Below are positions 27,438 to 37,324 of a stretch of 64,000 nt of DNA, piece by piece. The first letter of the stretch is position 1; every line of letters begins with the position of its first letter. This stretch comes from Gp1-AA133 sp963850425 (GTDB lineage Bacteria > Acidobacteriota > Terriglobia > Terriglobales > Acidobacteriaceae): NCBI GenBank assembly GCA_963850425.1, contig CAWKLF010000001.1:868001-932000 (forward strand), given 5' to 3'. The notes under the pieces were generated by a model. The model worked only from the letters and a program-made list of their open reading frames with translations, made no database searches and was not told where the DNA came from. The position numbers were made by a program, and so were the translations under genes.

Positions 27438-28562
27438 TTACGCCGTAACTAATTTGGACGACCAACTCTTCACAAACTCCCCGAAGCGGTCGAGCGCCTT
27501 GGGAAAATTCTCGTTCACTGCCGCGAAGCCGAGCCGGAAGTGCGACGGCACGTCGAAACAATCGCCGGGCGCGAGCAGGATGCCACGATCGGCGGCGGCC
27601 TGGCAGAAGGGGCGCGCGTCTTCGCCGCTCAGGAGCCAGGGGAAGGCGGTCATTCCACCTCGCGGCGGAATCCAGCCCAGCACTTCGCGGTGTTCGTCCA
27701 TGAACGTATTTAGCAGGCGTAGGTTTCTGGTGGAGGCTGCCTGCGTCTTAGTGAGAATGACGTCGCGCTTGCGGATGGCGATCTCGGCGAGAATCTCACC
27801 GGTGGTGCTATTGCAGACGGAGAAGTAGGCGCGGGCGGTCCAATATTGCTGGCGGCGCTTCGCGTCGTGCTCGATCATCCAGCCAGTGCGCACGCCGGCA
27901 ATTGAAAAAGCTTTTGACAGATCGTGAATCACCGTGGCGTGCGGCAGGCGCGCGGCCGAGGTCGTCCTGGTTCCATGGTAGATAGGGTGGTAGACCTCGT
28001 CGCTCACCAACTGAATCCCGCGCTCGGCGGTGAAGGCGTGCAAAGCTTCCATGTCGGCGTCGCTGATGGTTGCGCCGGTCGGGTTGTGCGGGCAATTGAC
28101 GAGGATGAGTTTGGTGTTGGCGTCGACGAGGCGCTTAATTTCGTCGATGTCGATGCAGAAGTTGTTCTCGCGGCGCACGCGGTAGAAACGCGTTTCGAGA
28201 CCAAGCGATTGAGGGAGTGCGGAGAAGGTGGTGAATCCGGGCAGGGGCAGGATGACGTTGGCGCCCGGTTCGGTCGCGAACCACATCATCGCCACCAGGG
28301 CTTCCGAAGAACCCGTCATCACCTGCACGCTGTCGATGCTGACGCCTTGCATTTCGGCAATCGCTTCGCGCAGGCTGTCGTTGCCCGCGGGGTGGCCGTA
28401 GACGAGCTTGTGATTCAGGAAGTTATGGCGCTCCTCTTCGCCGGCGAGGTCGAGGATGTCGTTCACGGTCCAGGTGGGGCCGGTGCTGGCGGCCAAGTCG
28501 AATTCGATGCTGTGTTCGTATTGGTCGAGCCACGCGTCGAGCAGGAAAGGCTTGAGTTGCAT
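27438..28562 (-). CDS. Class I/II pyridoxal-phosphate aminotransferase
   Basis: Fold-type I aminotransferase. The 374-residue product (ATG at 28562, MQLKPFLLDAWLDQYEHSI) has the PLP-binding lysine in DLSKAFSIAGVRTGW, NCPHNPTGATIS and YGHPAGNDSLREAI at the usual spacing. It resembles alanine or kynurenine-type members, but I cannot name the substrate. Its upstream spacer contains the dispersed inverted-repeat pair and the prmC tail. Confidence 0.88.
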   Translation of the reverse strand: MQLKPFLLDAWLDQYEHSIEFDLAASTGPTWTVNDILDLAGEEERHNFLNHKLVYGHPAGNDSLREAIAEMQGVSIDSVQVMTGSSEALVAMMWFATEPGANVILPLPGFTTFSALPQSLGLETRFYRVRRENNFCIDIDEIKRLVDANTKLILVNCPHNPTGATISDADMEALHAFTAERGIQLVSDEVYHPIYHGTRTTSAARLPHATVIHDLSKAFSIAGVRTGWMIEHDAKRRQQYWTARAYFSVCNSTTGEILAEIAIRKRDVILTKTQAASTRNLRLLNTFMDEHREVLGWIPPRGGMTAFPWLLSGEDARPFCQAAADRGILLAPGDCFDVPSHFRLGFAAVNENFPKALDRFGEFVKSWSSKLVTA

Positions 28563-28894
28563 GGGCACCTCGCAAGGAGATTCTCAAGATTGGATTCGGG
28601 GAGGATACGTTGGGATGATTTTTTCTGTGAGTTCAGGACGCGGAGGGAAAATCGCCATTCCGGGCACATTTCCTGGCGACACAAGGGCCTTTTAACTTCT
28701 CACGAGCGCGAAAACCCTGAACCACGTAGGGCACAATAAGGGGAGGTAATAAGGCGGTCGAATGATTGTCATCTGAGCACAGCGAAGAACCTGCGAGTTT
28801 TGCTGGTGGCTAAAGAAATGCATGGGTCCTTCGCTTCGCTCAGGATGACAATGTTTGGGGCAGGGAGTGAGGAATAGTGAGGAAAGTCTCCGTG
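28563..28894. other. Spacer with an inverted pair of 'GTCATCCTGAGCG' repeats
   Basis: The only content recognised is the inverted repeat 28767-28850: TGTCATCTGAGCACAGCGAA on one side and GGTCCTTCGCTTCGCTCAGG plus ATGACA on the other, about 30 bases apart. Each arm is a copy of the dispersed family seen at 29826-29909 and 41402-41560. No gene. Confidence 0.8.
28767..28850. repeat. Inverted pair of dispersed 'GTCATCCTGAGCG' repeat
   Basis: Arms TGTCATCTGAGC(AC)AGCGAA and TTCGCTTCGCTCAGGATGAC are reverse complements apart from small differences. The whole could form a long hairpin. Related pairs lie at 29826-29909 and 41402-41560, and single arms at 38679-38708 and 12606-12631. Confidence 0.85.
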
Positions 28895-29803
28895 TCACTT
28901 AGTATCGTCTGCACTTAGTCCTCTGTGGTTATGGGACCGCGCACGCGCAGTGATCACGCGCGGGATTCCTTGCAGGTCGTTGCTGATGGTAATGCCTTCC
29001 CAGTCGCGGAGGAGAGCTCGAACTTGCTCGGCAATGGTGCCGCTGACTTCCATGACCAGGTGGCCCCCGGGTTTGAGAACGCGCTGGGCGGCGGGAATCA
29101 GCTTTTCGATGACTTCGGTGCCGGTCGGTCCGGCGAAGACTGCGGTGCGCGGTTCGAACTTGCGGACTTCGAGTTGGACTTCGTCTTCCTCGCAGAGGCC
29201 GACGTAAGGTGGATTGGAGACGACGAAATCGTACGCGCCGTCATCGAGGCCGTCCAGCAGATCGGTGTCGTGAAAGTAGATGCGGCGTTGGGGCGCATGG
29301 TGGTTGGCGGCGCAAAATTCCAGCTGCAGGCGCGCGGCGTTGGCTTCGGCGATTTCGAGCGCGGCGGGAGAGTTGTCGGTGGCGTGGATTTCGGCGGTGG
29401 GGAGTTCCTTGGCCAGTGCTAGCGCGATCGCTCCGGATCCGGTTCCGACATCGGCGATCTTGGGTGCTTTCATTGGCTTGGCGAGCGGGAGAACGGTTTC
29501 GATCAGGTGCTCGGTTTCGGGGCGCGGGATAAGTACCGCGGGCGACACGATCAGGTCGAGCCCCCAGAATTCCTGGTGGCCGGTGATGTATTGCGCGGGG
29601 ACGCCTTTGGCGCGTTGTGTGAGGGCTTCGTCGTAACGGGATTGCTCTTCGGCGGTGAGTTCGCGCTCGGGATGGGCGAACAGGTGGGCGCGGTCGCAGT
29701 TGAGGGTGAATATGAGAAGCGTCTCTGCATTCAGGCGCGGGGAGGGGACATGCTCGTGGCTGAGCCGGGCGATGGCGGATTGCAGGGCTTCACGGAGGAG
29801 CAC
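28895..29803 (-). CDS. prmC: Release-factor glutamine methyltransferase PrmC
   Basis: Methylates the Gln of the GGQ motif in RF1/RF2. The GTG at 29803 (VLLREALQ) gives about 302 residues; a TTG at 29821 would add six. The SAM-binding ADVGTGSGAIALAL and catalytic NPPY (VVSNPPYVGL) are clear, preceded by an N-terminal helical domain. The C-terminal tail (SHNHRGLSADDTK) is read from a dispersed 'CCACAGAG' repeat that also supplies the stop region. Its target, RF1 (prfA), is the adjacent upstream gene on the same strand. Confidence 0.95.
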   Translation of the reverse strand: MLLREALQSAIARLSHEHVPSPRLNAETLLIFTLNCDRAHLFAHPERELTAEEQSRYDEALTQRAKGVPAQYITGHQEFWGLDLIVSPAVLIPRPETEHLIETVLPLAKPMKAPKIADVGTGSGAIALALAKELPTAEIHATDNSPAALEIAEANAARLQLEFCAANHHAPQRRIYFHDTDLLDGLDDGAYDFVVSNPPYVGLCEEDEVQLEVRKFEPRTAVFAGPTGTEVIEKLIPAAQRVLKPGGHLVMEVSGTIAEQVRALLRDWEGITISNDLQGIPRVITARARSHNHRGLSADDTK

Positions 29804-29825
29804 AGTCTTATTGCACCACAAATCT

Positions 29826-29909
29826 TGTCATTCTGAGCAAAGCGAAGAACCTATGTATTCCGATAGCGACAGCAGGATGCATAGGTCCTTCGCTGCGTTC
29901 AGGATGACA
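29826..29909. repeat. Inverted pair of dispersed 'GTCATCCTGAGCG' repeat
   Basis: TGTCATTCTGAGCAAAGCGA at 29826 and TCCTTCGCTGCGTTCAGGAT at about 29886-29905 are near reverse complements, so a long hairpin is possible. The pair is in the prfA-prmC spacer. Confidence 0.88.
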
Positions 29910-29944
29910 AAGAAGTTTGTGGGCTGGCCGGGGTTGAGAACCGT

Positions 29945-29991
29945 GCCGAGCTTCGCTCGGCGGACAGGCGAGGGCGCCTGTCCCTACGTGG
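29945..29991. repeat. Two-hairpin dispersed element (reference intergenic copy)
   Basis: GCCGAGC-TTC-GCTCGGC followed by GGACAGGCGAGGGCGCCTGT and CCCTACGTGG. The second stem is ACAGGCG/CGCCTGT. A similar element, with changed bases but the same layout, sits inside purL at 19378-19425, and a partial one at 44704-44732. It lies next to the prfA stop. Confidence 0.85.
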
Positions 29992-29998
29992 ATCTTAT

Positions 29999-31078
<1,080 letters not shown>

Positions 31079-31080
31079 AG

Positions 31081-31232
31081 TTTCAGTTCTCAGTTCTCAC
31101 AGTTCGGTGGACACCGGTGACCCAGGGTTGTTCCCAACGGTTCCTAGAGCACAATGTAAGCCGGTGTTTCACCACGGCTCCAATTGTAGGGGTTTTGGCT
31201 GACAACTGAGAACTGACAACTGAGAACTGTTT
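31081..31232. repeat. MITE-like segment bounded by inverted CAGTTCTCAGTT repeats
   Basis: TCAGTTCTCAGTTCTCACAG at about 31081 and TGACAACTGAGAACTGACAA plus CTGAGAACTG at about 31200-31230 are inverted. About 90 bases lie between them. The repeat unit also occurs in mnmE (7127-7168). This resembles a small non-autonomous element, but no target duplication can be shown here. Confidence 0.5.
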
Positions 31233-31246
31233 TCGGGGGTGGCCCC

Positions 31247-32249
31247 CTAAGCGATCACCAGTTCGCCGCCGTGCTGCTTTTCGAGTTCCATGGCCTGGTC
31301 GAGGGCGACGATGGCGCACTGGACCTGGTCGTCGGCGGGAGGCTGGGTTGTGATGCGCTGCAACCATAGGCCGGGAGCGGTCATCAGGGCGAAGAGCGAG
31401 CCGCGGTGTTTGGCGGCGAAGCGGATGATTTCGTAGGAGAGGCCGGCGATCACCGGCAGCAAGCACGATACGCGTCGCGAAGCGCGCCCAGAATGTCGTG
31501 ACCGGGAAAATTGCGTTGGCGACGATATAGACCACGATCGAGAAGATCATCACCGTCATCAGGAAGCTGGTGCCGCAACGCGGATGATACGTGGAATATT
31601 TTTGAACTGCGCCGGTCTGGAGCGGGTCGCCGTTTTCAAAGGCGAAGACAGTTTTGTGCTCGGCGCCGTGGTACTCGTAAACGCGGCGGATATCCTTCAT
31701 CAACGACACGCCCCAGATAAAGAGCAGGAAGAGCGCGATGCGGATGACGCCGTCCACCACGTTGAACATGATCGAATTTGCGAAGATTGGGTGAACGCGC
31801 TTCAGTTCGGTGGCTGCTGCCAGGGGCAGGAACTTGTACATGAAGATGAAGAAGCCGAGCGAGATCGCGATGTTGACGGCGGCCATCCATCCGCTGATTT
31901 CGGCCTTCTTGCCCTGTTTATCTGCGGGGACGATCTGTTCGAGCGCGACGTCTGCGGAAAAACGCAGCGCGCGGAAGCCGAGCGTCATCGCATACCCCAG
32001 CGTCATGACGCCACGGATGACGGGCCAGCCCATCCATTTATGCTTTTCCGAGGGGCGCTCCAGCGGTTCGCTGTGCGTGGCGACTTCGCCCGAGGGCTTG
32101 CGCACGGCGATCGCCCAGGCGTGGGGCGAACGCATCATGACGCCTTCCAGCACTGCCTGGCCGCCGACCAGCGTCTCTTCCCCACTCTCGAGCGCCGGCA
32201 GAAGCTGCAGGGCCACCAGAAAACGCCACATTTTGCGCAGATAATCCAT
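31247..32249 (-). CDS. DUF1385 membrane protein, frame broken by an apparent one-base insertion
   Basis: DUF1385 family, commonly found next to prfA and prmC. The first part (about 260 residues from the ATG at 32249) contains GGQAVLEGVMMRSP, KWMGWPVIRGVM, YHGAEHKTVFAFENGD and HPRCGTSFLM. At about 31461 the frame changes after ARFATRIV. The next frame continues the family's C-terminus (LLPVIAGLSYEIIRFAAKH) and ends at 31247. The sequence GTGCTTGCTGCCGGTG there would be GTGCTGCTGCCGGTG in an intact gene, so one T looks extra. Sequencing error, pseudogene and programmed frameshift cannot be separated here. Confidence 0.85.
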
Positions 32250-32454
32250 ATCCGTTAGATGATACTTCCCGGGCGGAAGTAGCAGGATTAAAGGGTATCA
32301 CAGGATTGCGTGATTTCTGGCTGGAGAGGTTTTAAGTGATTGATAGAGCGCCGGTTATTGGATCGTCTCGTCTGGCGAGTGGAGCCCTTCGAGAGGCTCG
32401 GTGAGGGGCGCCCGCCGCACTACCGGCTGATTTGAGGTTAGTTCTGAGGGAAGT

Positions 32455-34212
32455 ATGCGGAAATTGGCAGAGACCTGCGAGGCGATCGCGGGGACGACCA
32501 AGAAGCTTTTGAAGGTCGGGATTGTGGCGGAGTATTTGAAGTCGCGCACGGTGGAGGAGGCGTCTGTCTCGGCGATCTTTTTATCGGGCAAGGCATTTCC
32601 TGCTTGGGAAGAGACGACCCTGCAGGTTGGCGGGCGGTTGTTGTGGCAGGCCGTTTCGGAGTTGTCGGGATGGAGCGACGCGGAGTTGACCGCAGAGTAT
32701 CGAAAGCTGGGCGACGTGGGCGCGGTGGCGGGCCAAGCGCTCGCGAATCGTTCGGGCGGAAAGGCAACCGGGCCAGGCGACTTCTCGCGGGAGGAACTCA
32801 GCGTGATTGAGGTTGAAGAGTTCTTCCGAAAGATTGCTGCCGCACGCGGCCCGTCCGCCAAAACCGTACTGGTGCACGAACTGCTTTCGCGGGCTACTCC
32901 GGTTGAGGCCAAGTACCTGATCAAGATCATGACTGGCGATTTGCGGATCGGGTTGAAGGAGAGTCTGGTCGAGGAGGCCGTTGCGCGCGCTTACGGTGGA
33001 ACGCTTGCCCAAGTGCAAAGGGCGAATATGCTGGTCGGCGACATTGGCGAGACTTTGCGGCTGGCGGCGCGCGGCGCTTTGGCCGAGGCGCACATGCGGA
33101 TGTTCCATCCGCTGGGATTCATGCTGGCCAGTCCGGCTGAGTCGGCGGAAGAAGCGCTCAGCTATTTCGAGCAAGCTTCAGTTGAGGACAAGTACGACGG
33201 GGTACGGGCTCAGGCGCACATTTCTGGTGGCGAGGTACGATTCTTCTCGCGGACACGCGACGAGATCACGGAATCGTTTCCCGAACTGCCGGATGCTTTG
33301 GCGGGATTGCCGCAGGATGCGATTCTCGACGGAGAAATTCTTGCGTGGAGTTACAGCGAAGAGGGGCCGGGCCGGGCGCTGCCCTTCAGCGCGCTGCAGC
33401 AGCGCCTGGGGCGAAAGAAAGTCAGCGCGGAACTGATGCGGCGGGTGCCGGTGATGTATCTCGCGTTCGACGTGCTCTATGCCGGGGAGGAGTTGCTGCT
33501 GGAACGGCCGTTGCGGGAGCGGATGCAGATTCTCGATCAGTTGCTGGCTGCCGAGAAGGTGATTCACCACAGAGACACGGAGGCACAGAGAAGGCCGAAA
33601 GCCCAGGGCGCTTTGGTGTTTGGTGAGGACGAGGGGCCGGTGGTCGAGCGCGTGATTCGGGCTCCTTTTACGCGCGCTGCCAAGGCGGAAGAACTTGAAG
33701 AACTGTTCACGGCGGCGCAGGCTCGTGGGAATGAGGGGTTGATGATCAAGGATCTTGAATCGCCTTATACGCCCGGGCGACGCGGCAAGTCGTGGCTGAA
33801 GATGAAGCGCGAGCTGGCTACGCTGGATGTTGTCGTGACCGCTGTTGAGTATGGACACGGCAAGCGCATTGGTGTGCTCAGTGACTACACGTTTGCGGTA
33901 CGCGATGGCGAGCGGCTGGTGAATATCGGGAAGGCTTACTCGGGGTTGACCGATGTTGAGATCGCCGAGATGACAAAGTGGTTTCTCGAGCACACTATCG
34001 ATGATCAGGGATTTCGGCGGGAGGTCGAGCCGCAGATTGTGCTGGAGGTAGCTTTCAACAATGTGATGAAGTCGGACCGCCATGAGAGTGGATACGCGCT
34101 GCGCTTTCCGCGAATCGTGCGCTTGCGGCCCGATAAATCGGCGAAGGATGCCGACACGCTGGAACGGGCAGCGGAGATTTATGGGTCACAGGAGCATGCG
34201 CAGGGAGTGTAG
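32455..34212 (+). CDS. ATP-dependent DNA ligase
   Basis: ATP-dependent nick-sealing ligase, similar to the archaeal/LIG1-type enzymes found in some bacteria. It has 585 residues from the ATG at 32455 (SD GAGGGA). The N-terminal DNA-binding domain (about 1-200) precedes motif I with the adenylated Lys at about 246 (VEDKYDGVRAQ); DGEILAW, GNEGLMIKD (motif IV) and SWLKMKR (motif V) follow, then an OB fold. Residues about 371-387 (HHRDTEAQRRPK) look like an in-frame copy of a dispersed repeat. LigA (NAD-dependent) is probably the main ligase, and this one may act in repair; that is inference. Confidence 0.94.
   Translation: MRKLAETCEAIAGTTKKLLKVGIVAEYLKSRTVEEASVSAIFLSGKAFPAWEETTLQVGGRLLWQAVSELSGWSDAELTAEYRKLGDVGAVAGQALANRSGGKATGPGDFSREELSVIEVEEFFRKIAAARGPSAKTVLVHELLSRATPVEAKYLIKIMTGDLRIGLKESLVEEAVARAYGGTLAQVQRANMLVGDIGETLRLAARGALAEAHMRMFHPLGFMLASPAESAEEALSYFEQASVEDKYDGVRAQAHISGGEVRFFSRTRDEITESFPELPDALAGLPQDAILDGEILAWSYSEEGPGRALPFSALQQRLGRKKVSAELMRRVPVMYLAFDVLYAGEELLLERPLRERMQILDQLLAAEKVIHHRDTEAQRRPKAQGALVFGEDEGPVVERVIRAPFTRAAKAEELEELFTAAQARGNEGLMIKDLESPYTPGRRGKSWLKMKRELATLDVVVTAVEYGHGKRIGVLSDYTFAVRDGERLVNIGKAYSGLTDVEIAEMTKWFLEHTIDDQGFRREVEPQIVLEVAFNNVMKSDRHESGYALRFPRIVRLRPDKSAKDADTLERAAEIYGSQEHAQGV
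33564..33594. repeat. 'CCACAGAG' repeat copy inside the DNA ligase
   Basis: TCACCACAGAGACACGGAGG plus CACAGAGAAGG is a copy of the intergenic family at 12501, 37282, 47911 and 47974 (there TAACCACAGAGGGCACGGAG and TCTGTGTCCCTGTGACTCTG). It is translated as HHRDTEAQRR between LDQLLAAEKVI and ALVFGEDEGPVVER. Confidence 0.88.
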
Positions 34213-34227
34213 GCAACAACGACGGGA

Positions 34228-34977
34228 TCAGGAGTTGCGGTTTTGTAATGTGTTCAGGGTGCGAGCGCAGATTTCCTCGGGGGATCCCGTAGCAGCGACC
34301 GGTACGAGCAAGCCGAAATTTCGATAGAACTCGATCAGGGGCGCGGTGCTGCGCTCGTAGGTTTCCATGCGGGTGGTTACTGCCTCAGGGCGATCGTCTT
34401 CCCGCTGGAACAGATTTCCGCCGCAGCGGTCGCAGACGCCGTCGGTCTTCGAGGGCTGGCGGGTTACATGGTACACCGCCTTGCATGCCTTGCAGGTACG
34501 GCGGCCGCTCAGGCGTTCCACGATTTCCGCGATCGGCATTTCGTAGTTGACGACTGCGTTCAGCGGAATCTTCTCATCAGCCATCAACCGATTCAGCAGT
34601 TCGGCCTGCAGGCGGGTGCGGGGGAAGCCGTCGAGAATGAAACCGCCCCGGCAGTGCAGGCAATCGCTGCGCTCACGCACAATCTCCCAGACGGTATGGT
34701 CGGGCACGAGGGCGCCGCGATGCATGCAATCGAGGGCGGCCGTCATGGCGGGACTGGGTTCGCAGGCCGATTGACCGGCGGCGCGGAAAACGTCTCCGGT
34801 GGAAAGGTGGCAAGCCCCCAGACGCTGACTTAGCAGATCGGCTTGCGTACCCTTGCCGACTCCGGGCGCTCCGAGAAGAATCAAGCGCCAGGGATGAGCG
34901 AGTCCAGGCTGAGGTGCACACACAGTGGAGGGTCCCTCGAGCCACGCGGCGCGATTGGGTTTTGCGGGGGAGGGCAT
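34228..34977 (-). CDS. adk: Adenylate kinase
   Basis: Catalyses ATP + AMP to 2 ADP. The 249-residue product contains the P-loop LLGAPGVGKGTQADLLSQRL, GFILDGFPRT and a zinc-type LID with CKACK and CDRCGGN, followed by DDRPEAVTTRMETYE. The N-terminus is unusually long: about 30 residues (RAAWLEGPSTVCAPQPG) precede the P-loop, so a later start is possible. It lies convergent with the ligase gene, 15 bases apart, and away from the secY/ribosomal operon where adk often is, so it may be a second adenylate kinase copy. Confidence 0.93.
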   Translation of the reverse strand: MPSPAKPNRAAWLEGPSTVCAPQPGLAHPWRLILLGAPGVGKGTQADLLSQRLGACHLSTGDVFRAAGQSACEPSPAMTAALDCMHRGALVPDHTVWEIVRERSDCLHCRGGFILDGFPRTRLQAELLNRLMADEKIPLNAVVNYEMPIAEIVERLSGRRTCKACKAVYHVTRQPSKTDGVCDRCGGNLFQREDDRPEAVTTRMETYERSTAPLIEFYRNFGLLVPVAATGSPEEICARTLNTLQNRNS

Positions 34978-35186
34978 CTGAGCACCGGCGAACGAATTTT
35001 GATCCTCTGTCGTAGAGTTCCTCCTGCCCGGACCACAGGTTCAAGGTTAACGTGGAGAAGACCAACGAGTTCGTGACGAGCGTCACGCTGATGTGTAAGG
35101 GCAGACTTGGTCGACGCTGGTATCTTTCGGCAGGCTCAGTAGAGGCTGCCCGCCGCTCCAGCGGCTTCGAAGGGCCGATTCCAGAT

Positions 35187-36113
35187 TTAGTGGTGGTGAT
35201 GCTCGGCTTCGCCCACTGGGATGACGCAACCGTGGGCGACCTCACATTCGACGTGCTCGAACTGGATCGTGGTGTGGACCACGCGGAAGTCGTGTTGCAG
35301 GACTTCTTTCACGTCGCGCAGTATGCGTTCGCTGGCGGAAGGCGGAATGTCGGCGATGGCAATGTGGCAGGAGAGGGCATGGCTCTCCGAGCCGATGCTC
35401 CAGACGTGCAGGTCGTGGACATCGTTGACGCCTTCGACTTTGCGGATGGCGGCTTCCAGGTTGTCGAGTTTCATGCCGCGCGGCGTGCCCTCCAGCAGGA
35501 TGTTCATGGTTTCGCGCAGGATTCCGACCGACGACCACAAGATCAGGGCACCAATCCCAAACGACAGCGCGGAATCGATCCAGTATTGCTGGGTGGCCAT
35601 GATGGCCCAGCCGCCAACGATGACGGCGGCGGTTGAAAGAGTGTCACCGACCTCGTGCAGCAGCGCACTGCGGATGTTGACGTCCCCGCCGGAACGATAG
35701 AGCAGAAGGGCGATCGCGCCGTTCATCAGGACGCCGGCAGCGGCCACCCACATCATCAGGCCGGCATGAACGGGCTGCGGGTTCTGCGAACGGCGGAACG
35801 CTTCGTAAAAAATGAAGAACGAGATCACCACCAGCGAGGCCGCGTTGATGAGCGCGGCCAGCACCCCGGCTCGATGGTAGCCGTAGGTCTTGGTGGCGCT
35901 GGGCGGACGGGATTGCAGATAGACAGCGACCAGCGAGAGCAGGAGCGCGAGAAAGTCGGATAGATTGTGCCCTGCCTCGGAGAGCAACGCCAATGAATGG
36001 GCGCGGATTCCGGCGAATAGAAGCAGGGCGATGTAGGCCAGGGTGACAAACAGAGAAATCCGCAGCACCTTGGTGGTGCCTGCGCCAGCGCCGGAATGCA
36101 CGTGCATGTGCAT
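35187..36113 (-). CDS. Cation diffusion facilitator metal exporter
   Basis: CDF-family transporter that exports zinc, cobalt or cadmium in exchange for protons. From the ATG at 36113 (MHMHVHSGAGAG) it has 308 residues, about six membrane helices and a C-terminal cytoplasmic domain. Family metal-site motifs are visible as EAGHNLSDFLALLL and HEVGDTLSTAAVIV. A His-rich N-terminal start (MHMHVH) and C-terminal EAEHHHH are extra potential metal ligands. A longer upstream frame is not credible. Confidence 0.92.
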   Translation of the reverse strand: MHMHVHSGAGAGTTKVLRISLFVTLAYIALLLFAGIRAHSLALLSEAGHNLSDFLALLLSLVAVYLQSRPPSATKTYGYHRAGVLAALINAASLVVISFFIFYEAFRRSQNPQPVHAGLMMWVAAAGVLMNGAIALLLYRSGGDVNIRSALLHEVGDTLSTAAVIVGGWAIMATQQYWIDSALSFGIGALILWSSVGILRETMNILLEGTPRGMKLDNLEAAIRKVEGVNDVHDLHVWSIGSESHALSCHIAIADIPPSASERILRDVKEVLQHDFRVVHTTIQFEHVECEVAHGCVIPVGEAEHHHH

Positions 36114-36277
36114 CTCTTTAAGTCTATCGGGGCGAGGTGGGGGCTTCAAGGCGGGGGGCGAGTACGGGTGGGCGTGTCCGGTTGCGCCTGCACCGGGAAG
36201 GACAAGAGTAGAATGTCGCCTCCCGGCAGAAATCACGTCGCACATCAGCGAGCGGGGCTGCGGGTTGGAGAAGAGGC

Positions 36278-37177
36278 ATGAGAGTCAAAACATGGAGCGT
36301 CGCGATGCTGCCGTTGTTTTTAGCGTTGGCGAGCGCGAGTTGGGCCGACACGATTATCACCCGCGAGGGGTCGAGCTATTCCGGGCAGTTTCTGGGCACG
36401 AAGCAAGGCACGATCGGTTTTACCGACACCAGCGGAATCGGCTACACGTTCCCGGTGAAGGATGTGCAGTCGCTGGTGTTTACGACTGCGAATGACACGG
36501 TCACCCTGCGCAACGGAAAAGTGTATTCCGGCAAATTTACGGGCGCCGACCCGCTGGCGTTCAAAGACAACTTGGGGATTTTGTATGAATTTCCGCGCAA
36601 GGATGTGGAGTCCCTAGTGATAAGCACGTCAGGGATCGCTGCGGCGCCGCCACCGGGAGCCAAGATCATACCGGCCGGAACTGAGATTCATATTCGTACC
36701 GACGAGAAGATCGATTCGGACAATGCATCGCCCGGGCAGCGGTTTGCTGCCGAGGTGATCGATGCGGTCGATGATCTGTCAGGCGGCGTGGCCGTCCCGG
36801 CGCACTCGAAAGCGAAGTTGCTGATTGTATCGGAATCGGGCGGAGGGGCGGGTTCGCCGTACATTTATCTGGACCTGGATACGGTGAGTATCAGCGGGCG
36901 CGTGCATCGCGTGTATACGGCGGAGCTGAAAGAATCGAACGACACGGGATTCGGAAGGAATAAACGCACGGCCAAGTTTCTGGGCGGAGGAGCGGCGCTG
37001 GGTGGGCTGTTTGGCGCGATTCTCGGCGGCGGCCAGGGAGCGGCGATTGGGGCGGCATCGGGCGCGGGTGGCGGATTCATAGGCCAGCTCTTCACGCGCG
37101 GCAAACAGGTGAAGGTTCCGGCGGAGACTATATTGCATTTCAGGCTGGAGCGGCCGCTGGTGCTGCAGCCACAATAG
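36278..37177 (+). CDS. Exported protein with C-terminal glycine-zipper segment, function unknown
   Basis: A 299-residue protein with a signal peptide (about 1-23, ending ASASWA) and a repeated beta-rich unit: two similar blocks, SSYSGQFLGTKQGTIGFTD and KVYSGKFTGADPLAFKD, each followed by FPxKDVxSLVxxT. The C-terminal quarter has a glycine zipper (GGGAALGGLFGAILGGGQGA), which could insert in or associate with the membrane. The ATG at 36278 follows GGAGAAGAGG. No enzyme motif. It sits divergent from the CDF gene. Confidence 0.8.
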   Translation: MRVKTWSVAMLPLFLALASASWADTIITREGSSYSGQFLGTKQGTIGFTDTSGIGYTFPVKDVQSLVFTTANDTVTLRNGKVYSGKFTGADPLAFKDNLGILYEFPRKDVESLVISTSGIAAAPPPGAKIIPAGTEIHIRTDEKIDSDNASPGQRFAAEVIDAVDDLSGGVAVPAHSKAKLLIVSESGGGAGSPYIYLDLDTVSISGRVHRVYTAELKESNDTGFGRNKRTAKFLGGGAALGGLFGAILGGGQGAAIGAASGAGGGFIGQLFTRGKQVKVPAETILHFRLERPLVLQPQ

Positions 37178-37281
37178 GCTTTATTGATGTGACGGTGGAT
37201 GTAGTCATGGTTGGTGGTGGAATTGTCGGGTCCAAAAAGAGCCGTAGAGAGCGCCGGGCAGGGCTGCTCTCTTTACTGATT

Positions 37282-37311
37282 GGCTCTGTGTCCCTGTGAC
37301 TCTGTGGTGAA
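37282..37311. repeat. 'CCACAGAG' repeat copy upstream of the amine oxidase
   Basis: GGCTCTGTGTCCCTGTGACT plus CTGTGGTGAA, the reverse orientation of the ligase-internal copy at 33564. It is directly upstream of the ATG at 37325, and an upstream in-frame extension would read it as CPCDSVVNR. Confidence 0.85.
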
Positions 37312-37324
37312 CAGGTTTTTCGGG

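Noticed and set aside
31233..31250. GGGGG-TGG-CCCCC hairpin as terminator after the DUF1385 gene
   Set aside because: Short loop and no T-run on the relevant strand.
37280..37324. Upstream ATG of the amine oxidase
   Set aside because: The 15 extra residues are encoded by a dispersed repeat and the family N-terminus fits the ATG at 37325.
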